Shown here one piece after another: positions 56,048 to 64,000 of a stretch of 64,000 nt of DNA. The stretch is from Pseudaestuariivita atlantica (GTDB lineage Bacteria > Pseudomonadota > Alphaproteobacteria > Rhodobacterales > Rhodobacteraceae). The stretch lies in assembly GCF_001205715.1 (NCBI RefSeq), contig NZ_AQQZ01000008.1:1-64000 (forward strand). Reading direction: 5' to 3'. The translations under genes were made by a program, and so were the position numbers. The notes under the pieces are model-generated. The model worked only from the letters and a program-made list of their open reading frames with translations. It did no database searches and had not been told where the DNA came from. Positions within the stretch are counted from its first letter, which is position 1; the number at the start of each line of letters is the position of its first letter.

Positions 56048-56542
56048 TGCGAGAGTGCGCGTCATTTCCACCGCCGGGAAGGTGATGCCGTCGTCGAGGG
56101 GGACGGTGATCTCCTGCTGGCGGACAAAGCCCAAGGCGGCGTAGAAGGGTTCGCCGGTGAAGGTGGACCAGCAGACCATGCGGGTGACGCCGCGCGCCCG
56201 CGCGGAGGCGAGGCAGGTGTCGAGGATCGCGCGCGCGATGCCCTGCCGCAGGAAGCGGTCATCGGCGACCACGTGGCGGATATGGCCGGTGAGCGGGTCG
56301 CTCCGGTCGCGCGTCCAGCCGCCCGCGCCCACGATCCGTTCCTCTCCCGTGACGGCGGCGTAATAGGTGCCGCAGGACAGGAGTTGCGGCTTGGCGCGGC
56401 TGATGCGGGGCAGGACGAGCACGCGGGTCGAGGGCGGGTAATCGTCCTTCAGGAGTTTCGGGTAGACGCGCGAGAGGAGCGCATCGACCGCGTCGTAATC
56501 GGCCATCGTGGTGGGGCGGACGGAGAAATCGAGCCGTGTCAT
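56033..56542 (-). CDS. GNAT-family N-acetyltransferase
   Basis: Start ATG 56542 with GGGAGG upstream, product 169 aa. The acetyl-CoA loop is in VADDRFLRQGIARAILDTCL (Q/RxxGxG/A type near residues 98-115), followed by WSTFTGEPFYAALGFVRQQE. It transfers acetyl groups to an unknown amine. The open frame to 56680 upstream is not convincing. It is followed by no other gene until the terminator region of the BI-1 gene. Confidence 0.87.
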   Translation of the reverse strand: MTRLDFSVRPTTMADYDAVDALLSRVYPKLLKDDYPPSTRVLVLPRISRAKPQLLSCGTYYAAVTGEERIVGAGGWTRDRSDPLTGHIRHVVADDRFLRQGIARAILDTCLASARARGVTRMVCWSTFTGEPFYAALGFVRQQEITVPLDDGITFPAVEMTRTLAPSSL

Positions 56543-56648
56543 CGGGGGCCTCCCGTTGCTGGGTGACCTAGACGTAGGACGGGCCCACGAAACGACAAAG
56601 GCCACGCGCGGGGCGTGGCCTGTCATCAGCGTCGAGATGGGGGCGAGA

Positions 56649-56816
56649 TTACTTGATCTTGCCTTCCTTGTACTCGACATGCTTGCGCGCGACGGGGTCG
56701 TATTTCTTGATCGAGAACTTCTCGGTCATCGTGCGGGCGTTCTTCTTGGTCACGTAGAAGTGGCCGGTGCCTGCGGTCGAGTTCAGGCGAATCTTGATCG
56801 TCGTCGGTTTTGCCAT
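56649..56816 (-). CDS. rpmG: 50S ribosomal protein L33
   Basis: The 55-aa product, [20 protein letters not shown] and so on, has the L33 pattern with [20 protein letters not shown]. It lacks the Cys pair of the zinc-binding form, as is usual for this group. It is a component of the large ribosomal subunit. GAGGAG precedes the ATG. It follows rnpB downstream on the same strand by about 95 bp. Confidence 0.97.
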   Translation of the reverse strand: MAKPTTIKIRLNSTAGTGHFYVTKKNARTMTEKFSIKKYDPVARKHVEYKEGKIK

Positions 56817-56911
56817 GGTCGCGTCTCCTCGCGGGCCGCGCCGGGCGCGCGGGTGAATCCTTGAAGCCCGCGTTCTAGCCAAGACAGGCGTGCTGTCAAG
56901 CGGGATCGGGT

Positions 56912-57306
56912 GCGCGGAAGGCCTGTAAGCCGGATTCTGTTCCCGCCGGGTCGCCCCGGCGTTCGGTGACCATTCCTCTCGACCCCGTGTTGCCACGGGG
57001 CCTCTAGCTGCCAACCCGGACCTGCTGGGGCCAAAGCCACCCCCTGCCTTGCGGCAGACGCGGTCCCTATTCGGCATTGCTCCCGGTGGGGCTTGCCATG
57101 CGAGGGCGGTTGCCCGCCCCCCGGTGGGCCACTACCCCACCGTTTCACCATTGCCACGCCGGGGCGCGGCTGTCTGTTCTCTGTGGCGCTGTCCGTCGGG
57201 TTGCCCCGCCCGGGCGTTACCCGGCACCGTTGCTTCGGGGAGTCCGGACTTTCCTCCCGCGCCCGCCCCTAAGGACCGGCGCAAGCGGTCACCCGGCCTT
57301 CCGCGC
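56912..57306 (-). ncRNA. rnpB: RNase P RNA (bacterial type A)
   Basis: The minus strand has the P1 helix closing with GGCCTTCCGCGC and GCGCGGAAGGCC at the two ends, the near-universal GGAGGAAAGTCCGGACT at the 5' side (CR-I), ACAGAATCCGGCTTACAGG at the 3' side (CR-V), and the central GAAACGGTGGGGTAGTGG region. The length of about 395 nt fits an alphaproteobacterial type A RNA. It cleaves the 5' leader of tRNA precursors. Ends are placed at the P1 helix and may be a few bases off. Confidence 0.95.
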
Positions 57307-57316
57307 GACCGCCCGG

Positions 57317-57934
57317 TTACGCGCCCGCGCCTGCCGCGTCAACGGGGTAGCGTTCGGCCAGGGCCGCGATCAGGCCCATGTCTGTGGCGTCAAGCGGCCC
57401 GGAAGCCGCGGGCCGGTGGCGAAGGCGGAAGGCGGCGAGGCGTTCGTCGAAGCTGGCGGGCGCGGTGAAGCCCGCGCGCCGCATCAACGCCTCGGCGCGG
57501 CGCTCGTCGGGCTCTGCCGGGTCCCCTTCTATCGCGATCGCCCGTCCCTCATGGGCCAGCCGGGCCCAGTCGAACCGGGGGCCGGGATCGCGCTTGCGCC
57601 CCGGAGCGTGGCAGGAATGGCCGATCACGCGCTCGGGCGGGATGTTCCACCGCGCCATGATCCCGTCCAGCAGCGTTTCAAGCGCCGCCATCTGCGGTTC
57701 GGCAAAGGGGTGGTCGCCGGTATTGGCCAGTTCGATCCCGATGGAGCGGGAGTTCACGTCCTCCACCGCACCCCATGCGCCGTCGCCCGCATGCCAAGCG
57801 CGGTCGGCCTCGTGCACGAGGTGCCAGACTTCGCCCCGTTCGGAGATCACGTAATGCGCCGACACCTCGGCCCGGTCATCGCACAGCCAGTCGCGCGCGG
57901 CGCGGGCGGTGCGCATGGCGGTGTAGTGGAGCAT
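57317..57934 (-). CDS. N-acetylmuramoyl-L-alanine amidase (AmpD-like)
   Basis: From ATG 57934 the product of 205 aa has HYTAM (first metal His), ISERGEVWHLVHEADRAWHA, SIGIELANTGDHPF and GHSCHAPGRKRDPGPRFDW with the other ligands. Upstream, the same frame reads DPVWHPSPNFGPRRDDARPD before the ATG, which is the conserved start of the family, yet there is no ATG, GTG or TTG between it and the preceding in-frame region. CTG 58003 is the nearest candidate start, giving about 228 aa. AmpD cleaves anhydro-muropeptides in peptidoglycan recycling. Confidence 0.88.
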   Translation of the reverse strand: MLHYTAMRTARAARDWLCDDRAEVSAHYVISERGEVWHLVHEADRAWHAGDGAWGAVEDVNSRSIGIELANTGDHPFAEPQMAALETLLDGIMARWNIPPERVIGHSCHAPGRKRDPGPRFDWARLAHEGRAIAIEGDPAEPDERRAEALMRRAGFTAPASFDERLAAFRLRHRPAASGPLDATDMGLIAALAERYPVDAAGAGA

Positions 57935-58011
57935 GACGATATCGGGCCGGGCGTCATCGCGCCGGGGCCCGAAATTGGGGGACGGATGCCAGACCGGGTC
58001 CAGAACCGCGC

Positions 58012-58746
58012 CTATTCGGTCGAGATCTGGCCCGCGGGCACGACGGGCACCGGGGCGGCTGCCGCCGCCTGACCCCGCACCGCGCGGAACGGGGCCGGGT
58101 CCCAGCCGCAGGCGTATCCGTCACCATCGGGATCCAGTGCGGCGCGGTCCTTTTGCGGGCCACCATTGCGCAGGAATTCGATCTGCGCCTCGTCAGGCGA
58201 GGCGAACCCCGCGCAGTTGCGCCGCGACTTGGATTGCAGGTTGATGCCCACGCGGCGATAGATCGCCTGCCCCTTGGGATGCGAGGTGCTGAGCGCGTAT
58301 TCCACGATGTTCGGCCCGCTCTTGCCGGACCGGGACGGCACGGCGGTGGGCGCGATCACCTGGTATTGCGAGGCATTGGCGCGGACGCGGGCGGCGTCGG
58401 CCTCGATCGAGCGCTGGTTGGACACCACGTTGAAATCGTTCTCGTTCGAGATGCCGGCATTGCCGCCGGGGGCCGGATTGGCCGGGCTTGCATCCAGCGG
58501 CGCCTCGCCGGAATTGGCCGCGCGGGCGCGGGCATCGGCATCACGTTCGGCCTGGTCGACGGCGGCGTCGAGCGTCGTCGTCTGCACCGGCTGGGCGGAG
58601 GGAAGGCCGCGCTGCAACTGCGCGTCGCGCGCGCGGCGTTCGGCATCCATACGGTCGAACCCCACGCCCGCGCCGCTGTCGGGCACGGCGGGCTGGCACG
58701 CCGCCAGCGCCACAAGCGCCGCCCCGCAAAGGAAAATTCGTTTCAC
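58012..58746 (-). CDS. lipoprotein with excalibur-like C-terminal domain
   Basis: Product of 244 aa. Lipobox LVALAAC (Cys near residue 17). The middle (residues 30-130) is low-complexity, rich in Ala, Arg, Asp and Gln. The C-terminal part has CAGFASPDEAQIEFLRNGG and DPDGDGYACGWDPAPFR, the excalibur motif with DxDxDGxxC that binds calcium in related extracellular proteins. It would be on the envelope. Its role is unknown. Its end is directly upstream of the amidase gene, with a shared promoter likely. Confidence 0.8.
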   Translation of the reverse strand: MKRIFLCGAALVALAACQPAVPDSGAGVGFDRMDAERRARDAQLQRGLPSAQPVQTTTLDAAVDQAERDADARARAANSGEAPLDASPANPAPGGNAGISNENDFNVVSNQRSIEADAARVRANASQYQVIAPTAVPSRSGKSGPNIVEYALSTSHPKGQAIYRRVGINLQSKSRRNCAGFASPDEAQIEFLRNGGPQKDRAALDPDGDGYACGWDPAPFRAVRGQAAAAAPVPVVPAGQISTE

Positions 58747-58779
58747 CTGATCACTCCTGCCCGAGTTTTGCGCGGGGGT

Positions 58780-60267
58780 TTACCACCATTTCGCGGGCTT
58801 CGCCACAAATCCGGCCGCCTGTTCCAGCGCGTAGGCGGTGTTCAGCAGATCGCCTTCCTCCCATGGACGCCCGATCAGTTGCAGGCCCAAGGGCAGCCCC
58901 TGCGCATCGAGCCCCGCGGGCACCGAAATTCCCGGCAGCCCGGCAAGGTTCACCGTCACGGTGAAGACGTCGTTGAGGTACATCTGCACCGGGTCGTCAA
59001 AAGTCTTGCCCAGTTCGAACGCGGCGGACGGCGTGGCGGGCGTCAGGATCGCGTCAACGCCTTGCGCGAAGACGTCCTCGAAATCCTTCTTGATCAGCGT
59101 CCGCACCTTGCGCGCGCGGTTGTAATAGGCGTCGTAGAAGCCCGCCGACAGCACGTAGGTGCCGATCATCACGCGGCGCTGCACCTCGGCCCCGAACCCT
59201 TCGGCGCGGGTCTTTTCGTACATCTCGGTGATGCCGTCGCCTTGGCTGAGCGCGGCCCGACGCCCGTAGCGCACGCCGTCATACCGCGCGAGGTTCGAAG
59301 ACGCCTCTGCCGGCGCGATCACGTAATAGGCGGGCAAAGCGTATTTCGTGTGCGGCAGGGAGATATCGACGATCTTCGCGCCCGCGTCGCGCAGCATCTC
59401 GGTGCCTTGCGCCCAGAGCGTTTCGATCTCGTCTGGCATCCCGTCCATGCGGTATTCCCTGGGGATACCGATGGTCTTGCCCTTGATGTCGCCGGTCAGC
59501 GCCGCCTCGAAATCGGGGACAGGCAGATCGGCCGAGGTGCTGTCCTTGGGGTCGTGCGAACACATCGCCTGCAGCATGATCGCCGCATCGCGCACGTCCT
59601 TGGTCATCGGCCCCGCCTGGTCGAGCGAGGACGCGAACGCCACGATCCCCCAGCGCGAACAGCGCCCGTAGGTCGGCTTGATCCCCGTGATCCCTGTGAA
59701 GGCGGCGGGCTGACGGATCGACCCGCCGGTATCGGTGCCCGTCGCCGCAAGGCATAGATCGGCGGCCACAGCGCTGGCGGACCCGCCCGACGATCCACCG
59801 GGCGTCAGGCCCGCATCCGAATTGCCCGCACGCCACGGGTTGACCGCGTTGCCATAAACGGAGGTCTCGTTCGACGACCCCATGGCGAACTCGTCCATGT
59901 TCAGCTTGCCCAGCATGACCGCGCCCGCATCGGCGAGGTTCTGGGAGACGGTGGATTCGTATTCCGGCCTGAACCCTTCAAGGATGCGCGACGCGGCTTG
60001 AGAGGCCACGCCCTTGGTGCAGAACAGGTCCTTGATCCCCACGGGGATGCCGCACATGGCCGGCGCCTCCTCGCGCCCTTGCAGCCGCGCGTCGGCGGCT
60101 TTCGCCCGCTCCATCGCGATCTCGGGCGTCTTGTGCACGAAGGCGCCCAGCGCATCGGCGCCGTCGATCGCCGTCAGGCAAGCCTCGGTCAGTTCGGCGC
60201 TCGTCACCTCGCCCGCGCGCAGCGCGTCGCGCGCGGCGGCGATGGTCATCTTGTTCAGATCGCTCAT
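58780..60267 (-). CDS. gatA: glutamyl-tRNA(Gln)/Asp-tRNA(Asn) amidotransferase subunit A
   Basis: The 495-aa product from ATG 60267 shows the amidase triad: Lys in VGIKDLF, Ser in [16 protein letters not shown] (cis-Ser) and the nucleophile Ser in [12 protein letters not shown]. GatA releases ammonia from glutamine for GatB. It starts within the end of gatC (ATGA). gatB is not next to it in this window, which is common in alphaproteobacteria. Confidence 0.96.
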   Translation of the reverse strand: MSDLNKMTIAAARDALRAGEVTSAELTEACLTAIDGADALGAFVHKTPEIAMERAKAADARLQGREEAPAMCGIPVGIKDLFCTKGVASQAASRILEGFRPEYESTVSQNLADAGAVMLGKLNMDEFAMGSSNETSVYGNAVNPWRAGNSDAGLTPGGSSGGSASAVAADLCLAATGTDTGGSIRQPAAFTGITGIKPTYGRCSRWGIVAFASSLDQAGPMTKDVRDAAIMLQAMCSHDPKDSTSADLPVPDFEAALTGDIKGKTIGIPREYRMDGMPDEIETLWAQGTEMLRDAGAKIVDISLPHTKYALPAYYVIAPAEASSNLARYDGVRYGRRAALSQGDGITEMYEKTRAEGFGAEVQRRVMIGTYVLSAGFYDAYYNRARKVRTLIKKDFEDVFAQGVDAILTPATPSAAFELGKTFDDPVQMYLNDVFTVTVNLAGLPGISVPAGLDAQGLPLGLQLIGRPWEEGDLLNTAYALEQAAGFVAKPAKWW

Positions 60268-60551
60268 TCCACCACCTTCGGCACGGCAAAGAACCCCTCG
60301 CGCGCATCGGGCGCGTTCGACAGGATCTTGTCCTGCCGGTCCCCGTCGGTGACGCCATCCTTGCGCCGCTTCAGGCGCATCGGCGTGACCGACACCATCG
60401 GCTCGACGCCGTCGACATCCACCTCGTTCAACTGCTCGATAAAGCCGAGGATCGCGCTGAATTCCTGCGCCAGCGCGGGCAACTGGTCGTCTTCGACCTT
60501 GATACGGGCGAGCTTGGCCACCCGTGCTGCGGTCTGTGTATCGATGGACAT
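60264..60551 (-). CDS. gatC: glutamyl-tRNA(Gln)/Asp-tRNA(Asn) amidotransferase subunit C
   Basis: The 95-aa product from ATG 60551 starts [20 protein letters not shown] and contains [21 protein letters not shown], and the end reads [29 protein letters not shown], the pattern of GatC, the stabilising subunit. Its stop overlaps the gatA start, so the two are translated together. Confidence 0.95.
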   Translation of the reverse strand: MSIDTQTAARVAKLARIKVEDDQLPALAQEFSAILGFIEQLNEVDVDGVEPMVSVTPMRLKRRKDGVTDGDRQDKILSNAPDAREGFFAVPKVVE

Positions 60552-60583
60552 GGAATGCCTCCGAATTCGGGTCTCGCGCGGGT

Positions 60584-61246
60584 CTAGCGAAGCGCGGCAC
60601 GCTTCACAAGCATGTGGCGGCGATAGACCTCGATCATCCACGGCAACATGATCGCGTTCAGCGCGTGCCAGATGAAATGCGTGCCGATGGGCCAGACCTC
60701 GCACAGGGTCTCGTCATAGGACCGCACGGTGATCGACACGCTCAGCAACAGCCCGCCCGCGACCATGCCCCACGCCGTCTCTGCCCGCTTGCGCGCGACG
60801 AAGGGGGCGTAGGCGAACAGCAGCAAGGGCACCGTCCAGTAGAAGTTCGACGTGGCGAAGAACTGCACCTTGTTCAGCAGCGGCACCATGATCGCGGCAT
60901 AGGGAATGAAGGCGGCCGTCATCAGCCCCGCCTGCCACCACAGCCGCTCAAGGAAATCGCGGTTCACCGCGAACAGGTAGAGCAGGATGAAGAGGCCAAT
61001 CGGCGCGGTATCGGCCAGCGACGCCCATTGCGTCGCCGTGGTGTGGAACAGGAACGATCCGATGGCGATCAGGCCCAGAAGCACCGCCAGCCCGGTGGCG
61101 ATGGGCAACCCGTCCCCCCGCGTGCGGCGGTACATCCAGATCGCGCCTGCAAGATACAGCAGGTTCGTCAGCGCGTTCAGCGGTTCCGACCAGAAGGTGA
61201 AATCCGTCCGCTCGCAGTAAATGTCGATCTGCTCGGTCCAGTTCAT
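60584..61246 (-). CDS. ceramidase-domain membrane protein
   Basis: The 220-aa product starts [20 protein letters not shown] and has seven hydrophobic segments. The conserved positions of the CREST superfamily are visible: [28 protein letters not shown] with the Ser/His/Asp and [14 protein letters not shown] with two His. These would coordinate a metal in the membrane, as in alkaline ceramidases and adiponectin receptors. Bacterial members are unstudied; the substrate is unknown. It follows gatC at 32 bp on the same strand. Confidence 0.83.
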   Translation of the reverse strand: MNWTEQIDIYCERTDFTFWSEPLNALTNLLYLAGAIWMYRRTRGDGLPIATGLAVLLGLIAIGSFLFHTTATQWASLADTAPIGLFILLYLFAVNRDFLERLWWQAGLMTAAFIPYAAIMVPLLNKVQFFATSNFYWTVPLLLFAYAPFVARKRAETAWGMVAGGLLLSVSITVRSYDETLCEVWPIGTHFIWHALNAIMLPWMIEVYRRHMLVKRAALR

Positions 61247-61300
61247 TGACGCCCCTCCCTGTCAGGGGCCAAGCTGGACCAAAGCGCGGGAGGTTGGAAC

Positions 61301-61993
61301 ATGGAAATCACATGGCTGGGCCACGGGTCTTTCCGGATCGAAATGGGAGAGGCGGTGCTGCTGGTCGATCCATGGCTGACGGGCAATCCCGTCCTGCCCG
61401 AGACCGTGCATGACAGCGCCACGAACGGCGCGACGCATATCGTGCTGACCCATGCGCATTTCGACCACGCCGCCGACATCCTGACGCTTGCGCGCAAGCT
61501 GGGTGTGCCGGTGGTGGGCCAGTATGACCTGATGTCCCACTGGGCAGAGGCCGAGGGGATCGACACCGTCGGCTTCAACAAGGGTGGCACGGTGGAGTGC
61601 GCAGGCGTCGCGGTCAGCATGGTGCCGGCCTCGCATTCCTCGACCTTCGCCTCGCCCGAGGGGCCCAAGGCCGCCGGGTCCGAGGTCGGATATGTCCTCC
61701 AGGCGGGGGGGCGCACCGTCTATTTCTCGGGCGACACGGCGCTGATGGCCGACATGGAATGGATCGGGGATTACTACAAACCCGATATCGGCATCCTGTC
61801 GGCGGGCGGGCATTTCACGATGGACATGGCGCAGGCGGCCTATGCCGCGAAGCGCTGGTTCGACTTCAGGACGGTGATCCCCGGCCATTACCGCACCTTC
61901 CCGATCCTCGAACAATCCGCCGACGCGCTGGCCGCCGCCCTTCCGGGCGTACAGGTGATCGAACCCGAGGTGATGTCGCCGATTTCGTTGTGA
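61301..61993 (+). CDS. UPF0173-type metal-dependent hydrolase (beta-lactamase fold)
   Basis: The 230-aa product starts MEITWLGHGSFRIEMGEAVL and contains the zinc motif LTHAHFDHAADI near residue 50 and GGHFTMDMAQAAYA, plus IPGHYRTFPILEQS. The metallo-beta-lactamase fold is shortened, as in UPF0173. It is cytoplasmic with an unknown substrate. It is divergent from the ceramidase-like gene with a 54-bp gap and convergent with the SMP-30 gene across a REPIN. Confidence 0.88.
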   Translation: MEITWLGHGSFRIEMGEAVLLVDPWLTGNPVLPETVHDSATNGATHIVLTHAHFDHAADILTLARKLGVPVVGQYDLMSHWAEAEGIDTVGFNKGGTVECAGVAVSMVPASHSSTFASPEGPKAAGSEVGYVLQAGGRTVYFSGDTALMADMEWIGDYYKPDIGILSAGGHFTMDMAQAAYAAKRWFDFRTVIPGHYRTFPILEQSADALAAALPGVQVIEPEVMSPISL

Positions 61994-61997
61994 CCGA

Positions 61998-62066
61998 GGG
62001 GGTCGGCTGACGAGCAGCCGACCTACATCACCGCGCGTAGGTCGGCTGCTTGCCAGCCGACCCCCC
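61998..62066. repeat. REPIN-like pair (copy 3)
   Basis: GTCGGCTGA CGA GCAGCCGAC ends in CTAC (62023-62026), and after ten bases GTAG (62037-62040) begins GTCGGCTGC TTG CCAGCCGACC. Both hairpins are of the same variant as copy 1. It lies exactly between two convergent stop codons (61993 and 62068), so it may also end transcription. Confidence 0.75.
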
Positions 62067-62067
62067 G

Positions 62068-62937
62068 TCAAAACTCGTAGCCGCCGGTATAGACCCCGTG
62101 TGGCAAGCCGGGCGTGTCGAGGTCGATGGCAAAAAGGCTGCCCGACATCGGCTGCGCCGCAAGCGCGCCCGCGTCCATGCCCTGCCGCGCCGTGGTGATG
62201 AACATGCGCCGCAGGTCCGGCCCGCCGAAGGCCACGCAGGTCACCTGCGGCACCGGCACCTCCACCTGCGCCACCACAGCGCCCGAGCCGTCCCGCGCCT
62301 CCACCCGGAACCCCTCCCAGATCGCCGTCCAGAGCCGCCCGTCGGCATCCACTGCCGATCCGTCCGGCAAGCCGTTTTCCACCCGTGCGAAATCGCGGCC
62401 AGCGCCGGTGAGGCCACGCGCGGTGTCATAATCATAGGCCCGGATCAGGCCGGTGGGCGTGTCGGTCAGGTACATCACCGCGCCGTCGGGCGAAAAGGCG
62501 ATGGAATTGGCGATCCCCACCGGGTCCGCCACCTCCACCACGTCAGGGCCCGCGCGCCAGACCGGGCAGATGGGGGCAAGGTTCTCTTCATCTATCCCGC
62601 CCACGACGAACCGCCCCTGCCGGTCGAGCGTGCCGTCATTCATCCGCGTCTTCCGCGCATCGGGCATGTAGGGCCGCAGCATCCGCCGCTCGCCCGTGTC
62701 GGGATCAAACCGACACAGGCCATCCTTGAACGCCCCCAGCGCCCCGCCGTCGGCATCGAAGGCAAAGGAACACAGGTCCGCCGCCAGCGGCACCCGCCGC
62801 ACCGCACCGCCCTCCACGTCGCAGGACCAGAGCGCCGCGCCATGGATGTCCGTCCAGTAGACCCGCGCATCCGCCACGCGCCAATGCACGCCCTCGCCCA
62901 GTTCACACCGGCAATCGACCAGCATCCGCACGTTCAT
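62068..62937 (-). CDS. SMP-30/gluconolactonase/LRE family protein
   Basis: The 289-aa product from ATG 62937 shows the six-bladed propeller pattern: ELGEGVHWRVADARVYWTDI, AFDADGGALGAFKDGLCRFD, RMNDGTLDRQGRFVVGGI, NSIAFSPDGAVMYLTDTPTG and DGSAVDADGRLWTAIWEG, with the conserved Glu, Asn and Asp metal ligands. It hydrolyses sugar lactones. Its start overlaps the stop of the reductase upstream (ATGA), so it is in the same transcript. Confidence 0.88.
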   Translation of the reverse strand: MNVRMLVDCRCELGEGVHWRVADARVYWTDIHGAALWSCDVEGGAVRRVPLAADLCSFAFDADGGALGAFKDGLCRFDPDTGERRMLRPYMPDARKTRMNDGTLDRQGRFVVGGIDEENLAPICPVWRAGPDVVEVADPVGIANSIAFSPDGAVMYLTDTPTGLIRAYDYDTARGLTGAGRDFARVENGLPDGSAVDADGRLWTAIWEGFRVEARDGSGAVVAQVEVPVPQVTCVAFGGPDLRRMFITTARQGMDAGALAAQPMSGSLFAIDLDTPGLPHGVYTGGYEF

Positions 62938-64000
62938 AGCTCCACCTCGATCTCTCCACCCGGTTCCGCCGCGCGGCTCTGGCACAGGATGATCGCATCC
63001 TTGCGCTGCGCCTTCGACAGCACGAAATCGCGATGCTCCACCTCGCCCGAGACCAGCCGCGCCTTGCAGACCCCGCAGATCCCGTCCGAACACTTCACGT
63101 CCACCTTGCAGCCACCCGCGTTCAGCACGTCCGCCGCCGTCTGGTCCGCCGCCACCTCGAACCGCCGCCCATCGCTCAGCTTCACCGTGAAGGGGTGGTT
63201 TTCATATTCCGGCGCTTCGGGGACCGAGAAATACTCCAGGTGCCGCGCCTCTTCCGGCACGCCCGCCGCCTCCGCCGCCTCCATCACCGCGTCCATGTAG
63301 GCGTCGGGTCCGCAGGTATAGACATGCGCGCCCTCGGGCAGCCCGGCCATGAGGCCCGGCAGATCCGCCCGCGTCCCCTCCTCCGACACGTGCACCTGTA
63401 CCTTCCCGGCCCATGGCGCGGCTTTCAGCATCGCCTCGAACCCCGCGCGGGCGCGGCTCGGAACCGAGTAATGCAGCGCGAAATCGCGGCCCAGCGCGTG
63501 CAGGCGGTGGGCAAAGGCCACCATCGGCGTGATCCCGATCCCGCCCCCCATCAGCAGCGAAAACGGCGCGTTTTCAACAAGATCAAAATGTTTGATCGGC
63601 TTCGAGATGAAGATGCGCCGCCCCTCGCTGAAGATCCGGTGCATCAGGGCCGATCCGCCCTCGCCCGCATCCTCCCGCAGCACCGCGATCTCGTATTGCG
63701 ACCGGTCCGCCGGATCGCCGCACATCGAGTATTGCCGCAGGAATTCCGGCGCGACGACGATATCCAGATGCCCACCCGCCGTCCATTCCGGCAAATCCCG
63801 CCCCTCGGGATCGCGCAGCACGTAGCGCGTGATATCCTCCGTCAGCCGCTCCACCCCCGCCACCACGACCGGCAGCACCGGCGCGTCCCCCGGCACGGTA
63901 AAGCGATGCACCGCGCTGTCATCCCCCCGCTCCAGCCGCAGCTTGTATTCCCGCGCCGTGACCATGGCCTGGTACGCCTCGATCCCCGCCTCTCGGTCCA
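62934..64000 (-). CDS. flavin/2Fe-2S oxidoreductase (PDR/VanB-type), runs off the window
   Basis: At least 343 aa from ATG 63965: an FAD-binding domain (residues 30-120, QYSMCGDP), an NAD-binding domain (LLMGGGIGITPMVAFAHRLH, VYTCGPDAYMDAVM) and a C-terminal plant-type ferredoxin domain with CSDGICGVCKARL and a fourth Cys in IILCQSR. The frame continues without a stop to the right edge and reads DREAGIEAYQAM before the ATG, so the true start lies outside and an additional domain may be fused there. It would pass electrons from NAD(P)H to a monooxygenase or dioxygenase. Confidence 0.85.
   Translation of the reverse strand, partial: DREAGIEAYQAMVTAREYKLRLERGDDSAVHRFTVPGDAPVLPVVVAGVERLTEDITRYVLRDPEGRDLPEWTAGGHLDIVVAPEFLRQYSMCGDPADRSQYEIAVLREDAGEGGSALMHRIFSEGRRIFISKPIKHFDLVENAPFSLLMGGGIGITPMVAFAHRLHALGRDFALHYSVPSRARAGFEAMLKAAPWAGKVQVHVSEEGTRADLPGLMAGLPEGAHVYTCGPDAYMDAVMEAAEAAGVPEEARHLEYFSVPEAPEYENHPFTVKLSDGRRFEVAADQTAADVLNAGGCKVDVKCSDGICGVCKARLVSGEVEHRDFVLSKAQRKDAIILCQSRAAEPGGEIEVEL

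Overview
This 64 kb window looks like the chromosome of a high-GC alphaproteobacterium of the Rhodobacteraceae (Roseobacter/Rhodobacter group). The grounds are the methylmalonyl-CoA pathway genes with a PccR-type regulator and its TTTGCAAA sites, a CtrA-type site, many small proteins of families common in that group, and closely packed operons with ATGA or GTGA overlaps. I could not run any search, so family names come from recognising motifs.

Layout. 0-2.2 kb is the eroded end of a genomic island at a tRNA-Ser(GCT): an integrase remnant without its catalytic half, and a DUF3883-type gene cut by one in-frame TAG. 2.3-15.5 kb is mostly housekeeping (yghU, ychF, trpA, a thioesterase, an aminopeptidase P, a ClC channel, an FAD-linked lactate/glycolate-type oxidase) plus a LuxR-type regulator fused to a hydrolase-like domain that seems to have lost its catalytic residues. 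15.6-28.7 kb is the propionyl-CoA to succinyl-CoA block: mutase, pccA, a run of small conserved genes, pccB, a divergent MFS pump and pccR, with TTTGCAAA pairs in front of pccB and pccR. 28.7-36.1 kb holds a hydrolase, a secreted nuclease with a CtrA-like box over its start codon, a betB-GST-betA operon and two exporters.

36.2-38.9 kb contains a lytic transglycosylase whose last codons are duplicated 1.4 kb downstream as a 27-bp perfect direct repeat. The repeat brackets an AT-richer, frameshifted gene and no visible recombinase, so this looks like a very small integrated element. 38.9-50.9 kb carries yebC, ydeI-like, two convergent SLC13 permeases, a chain mgtE-fau-ymdB-eamA-SLC13, guanine deaminase, a methyltransferase and a quinone reductase. 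51.1-64 kb has an XRE regulator, hisN coupled to 8-oxoguanine deaminase, a LysR gene, DUF1127, a BI-1 protein, rpmG, the RNase P RNA, an amidase, gatCA, a ceramidase-like membrane protein, a metal-dependent hydrolase, an SMP-30 lactonase and a reductase that runs off the right edge.

Three dispersed repeat families lie between the genes: (i) a ~170-bp element in three copies whose paired arms vary together, so it probably forms a long hairpin; (ii) REP/REPIN-like palindromes carrying a GTAG tetranucleotide; (iii) a GC-hairpin plus 'cccccgaggtattt...gaaccgaagaag' element near gene ends. The first two, and the 1.4 kb element, are the most worthwhile leads.
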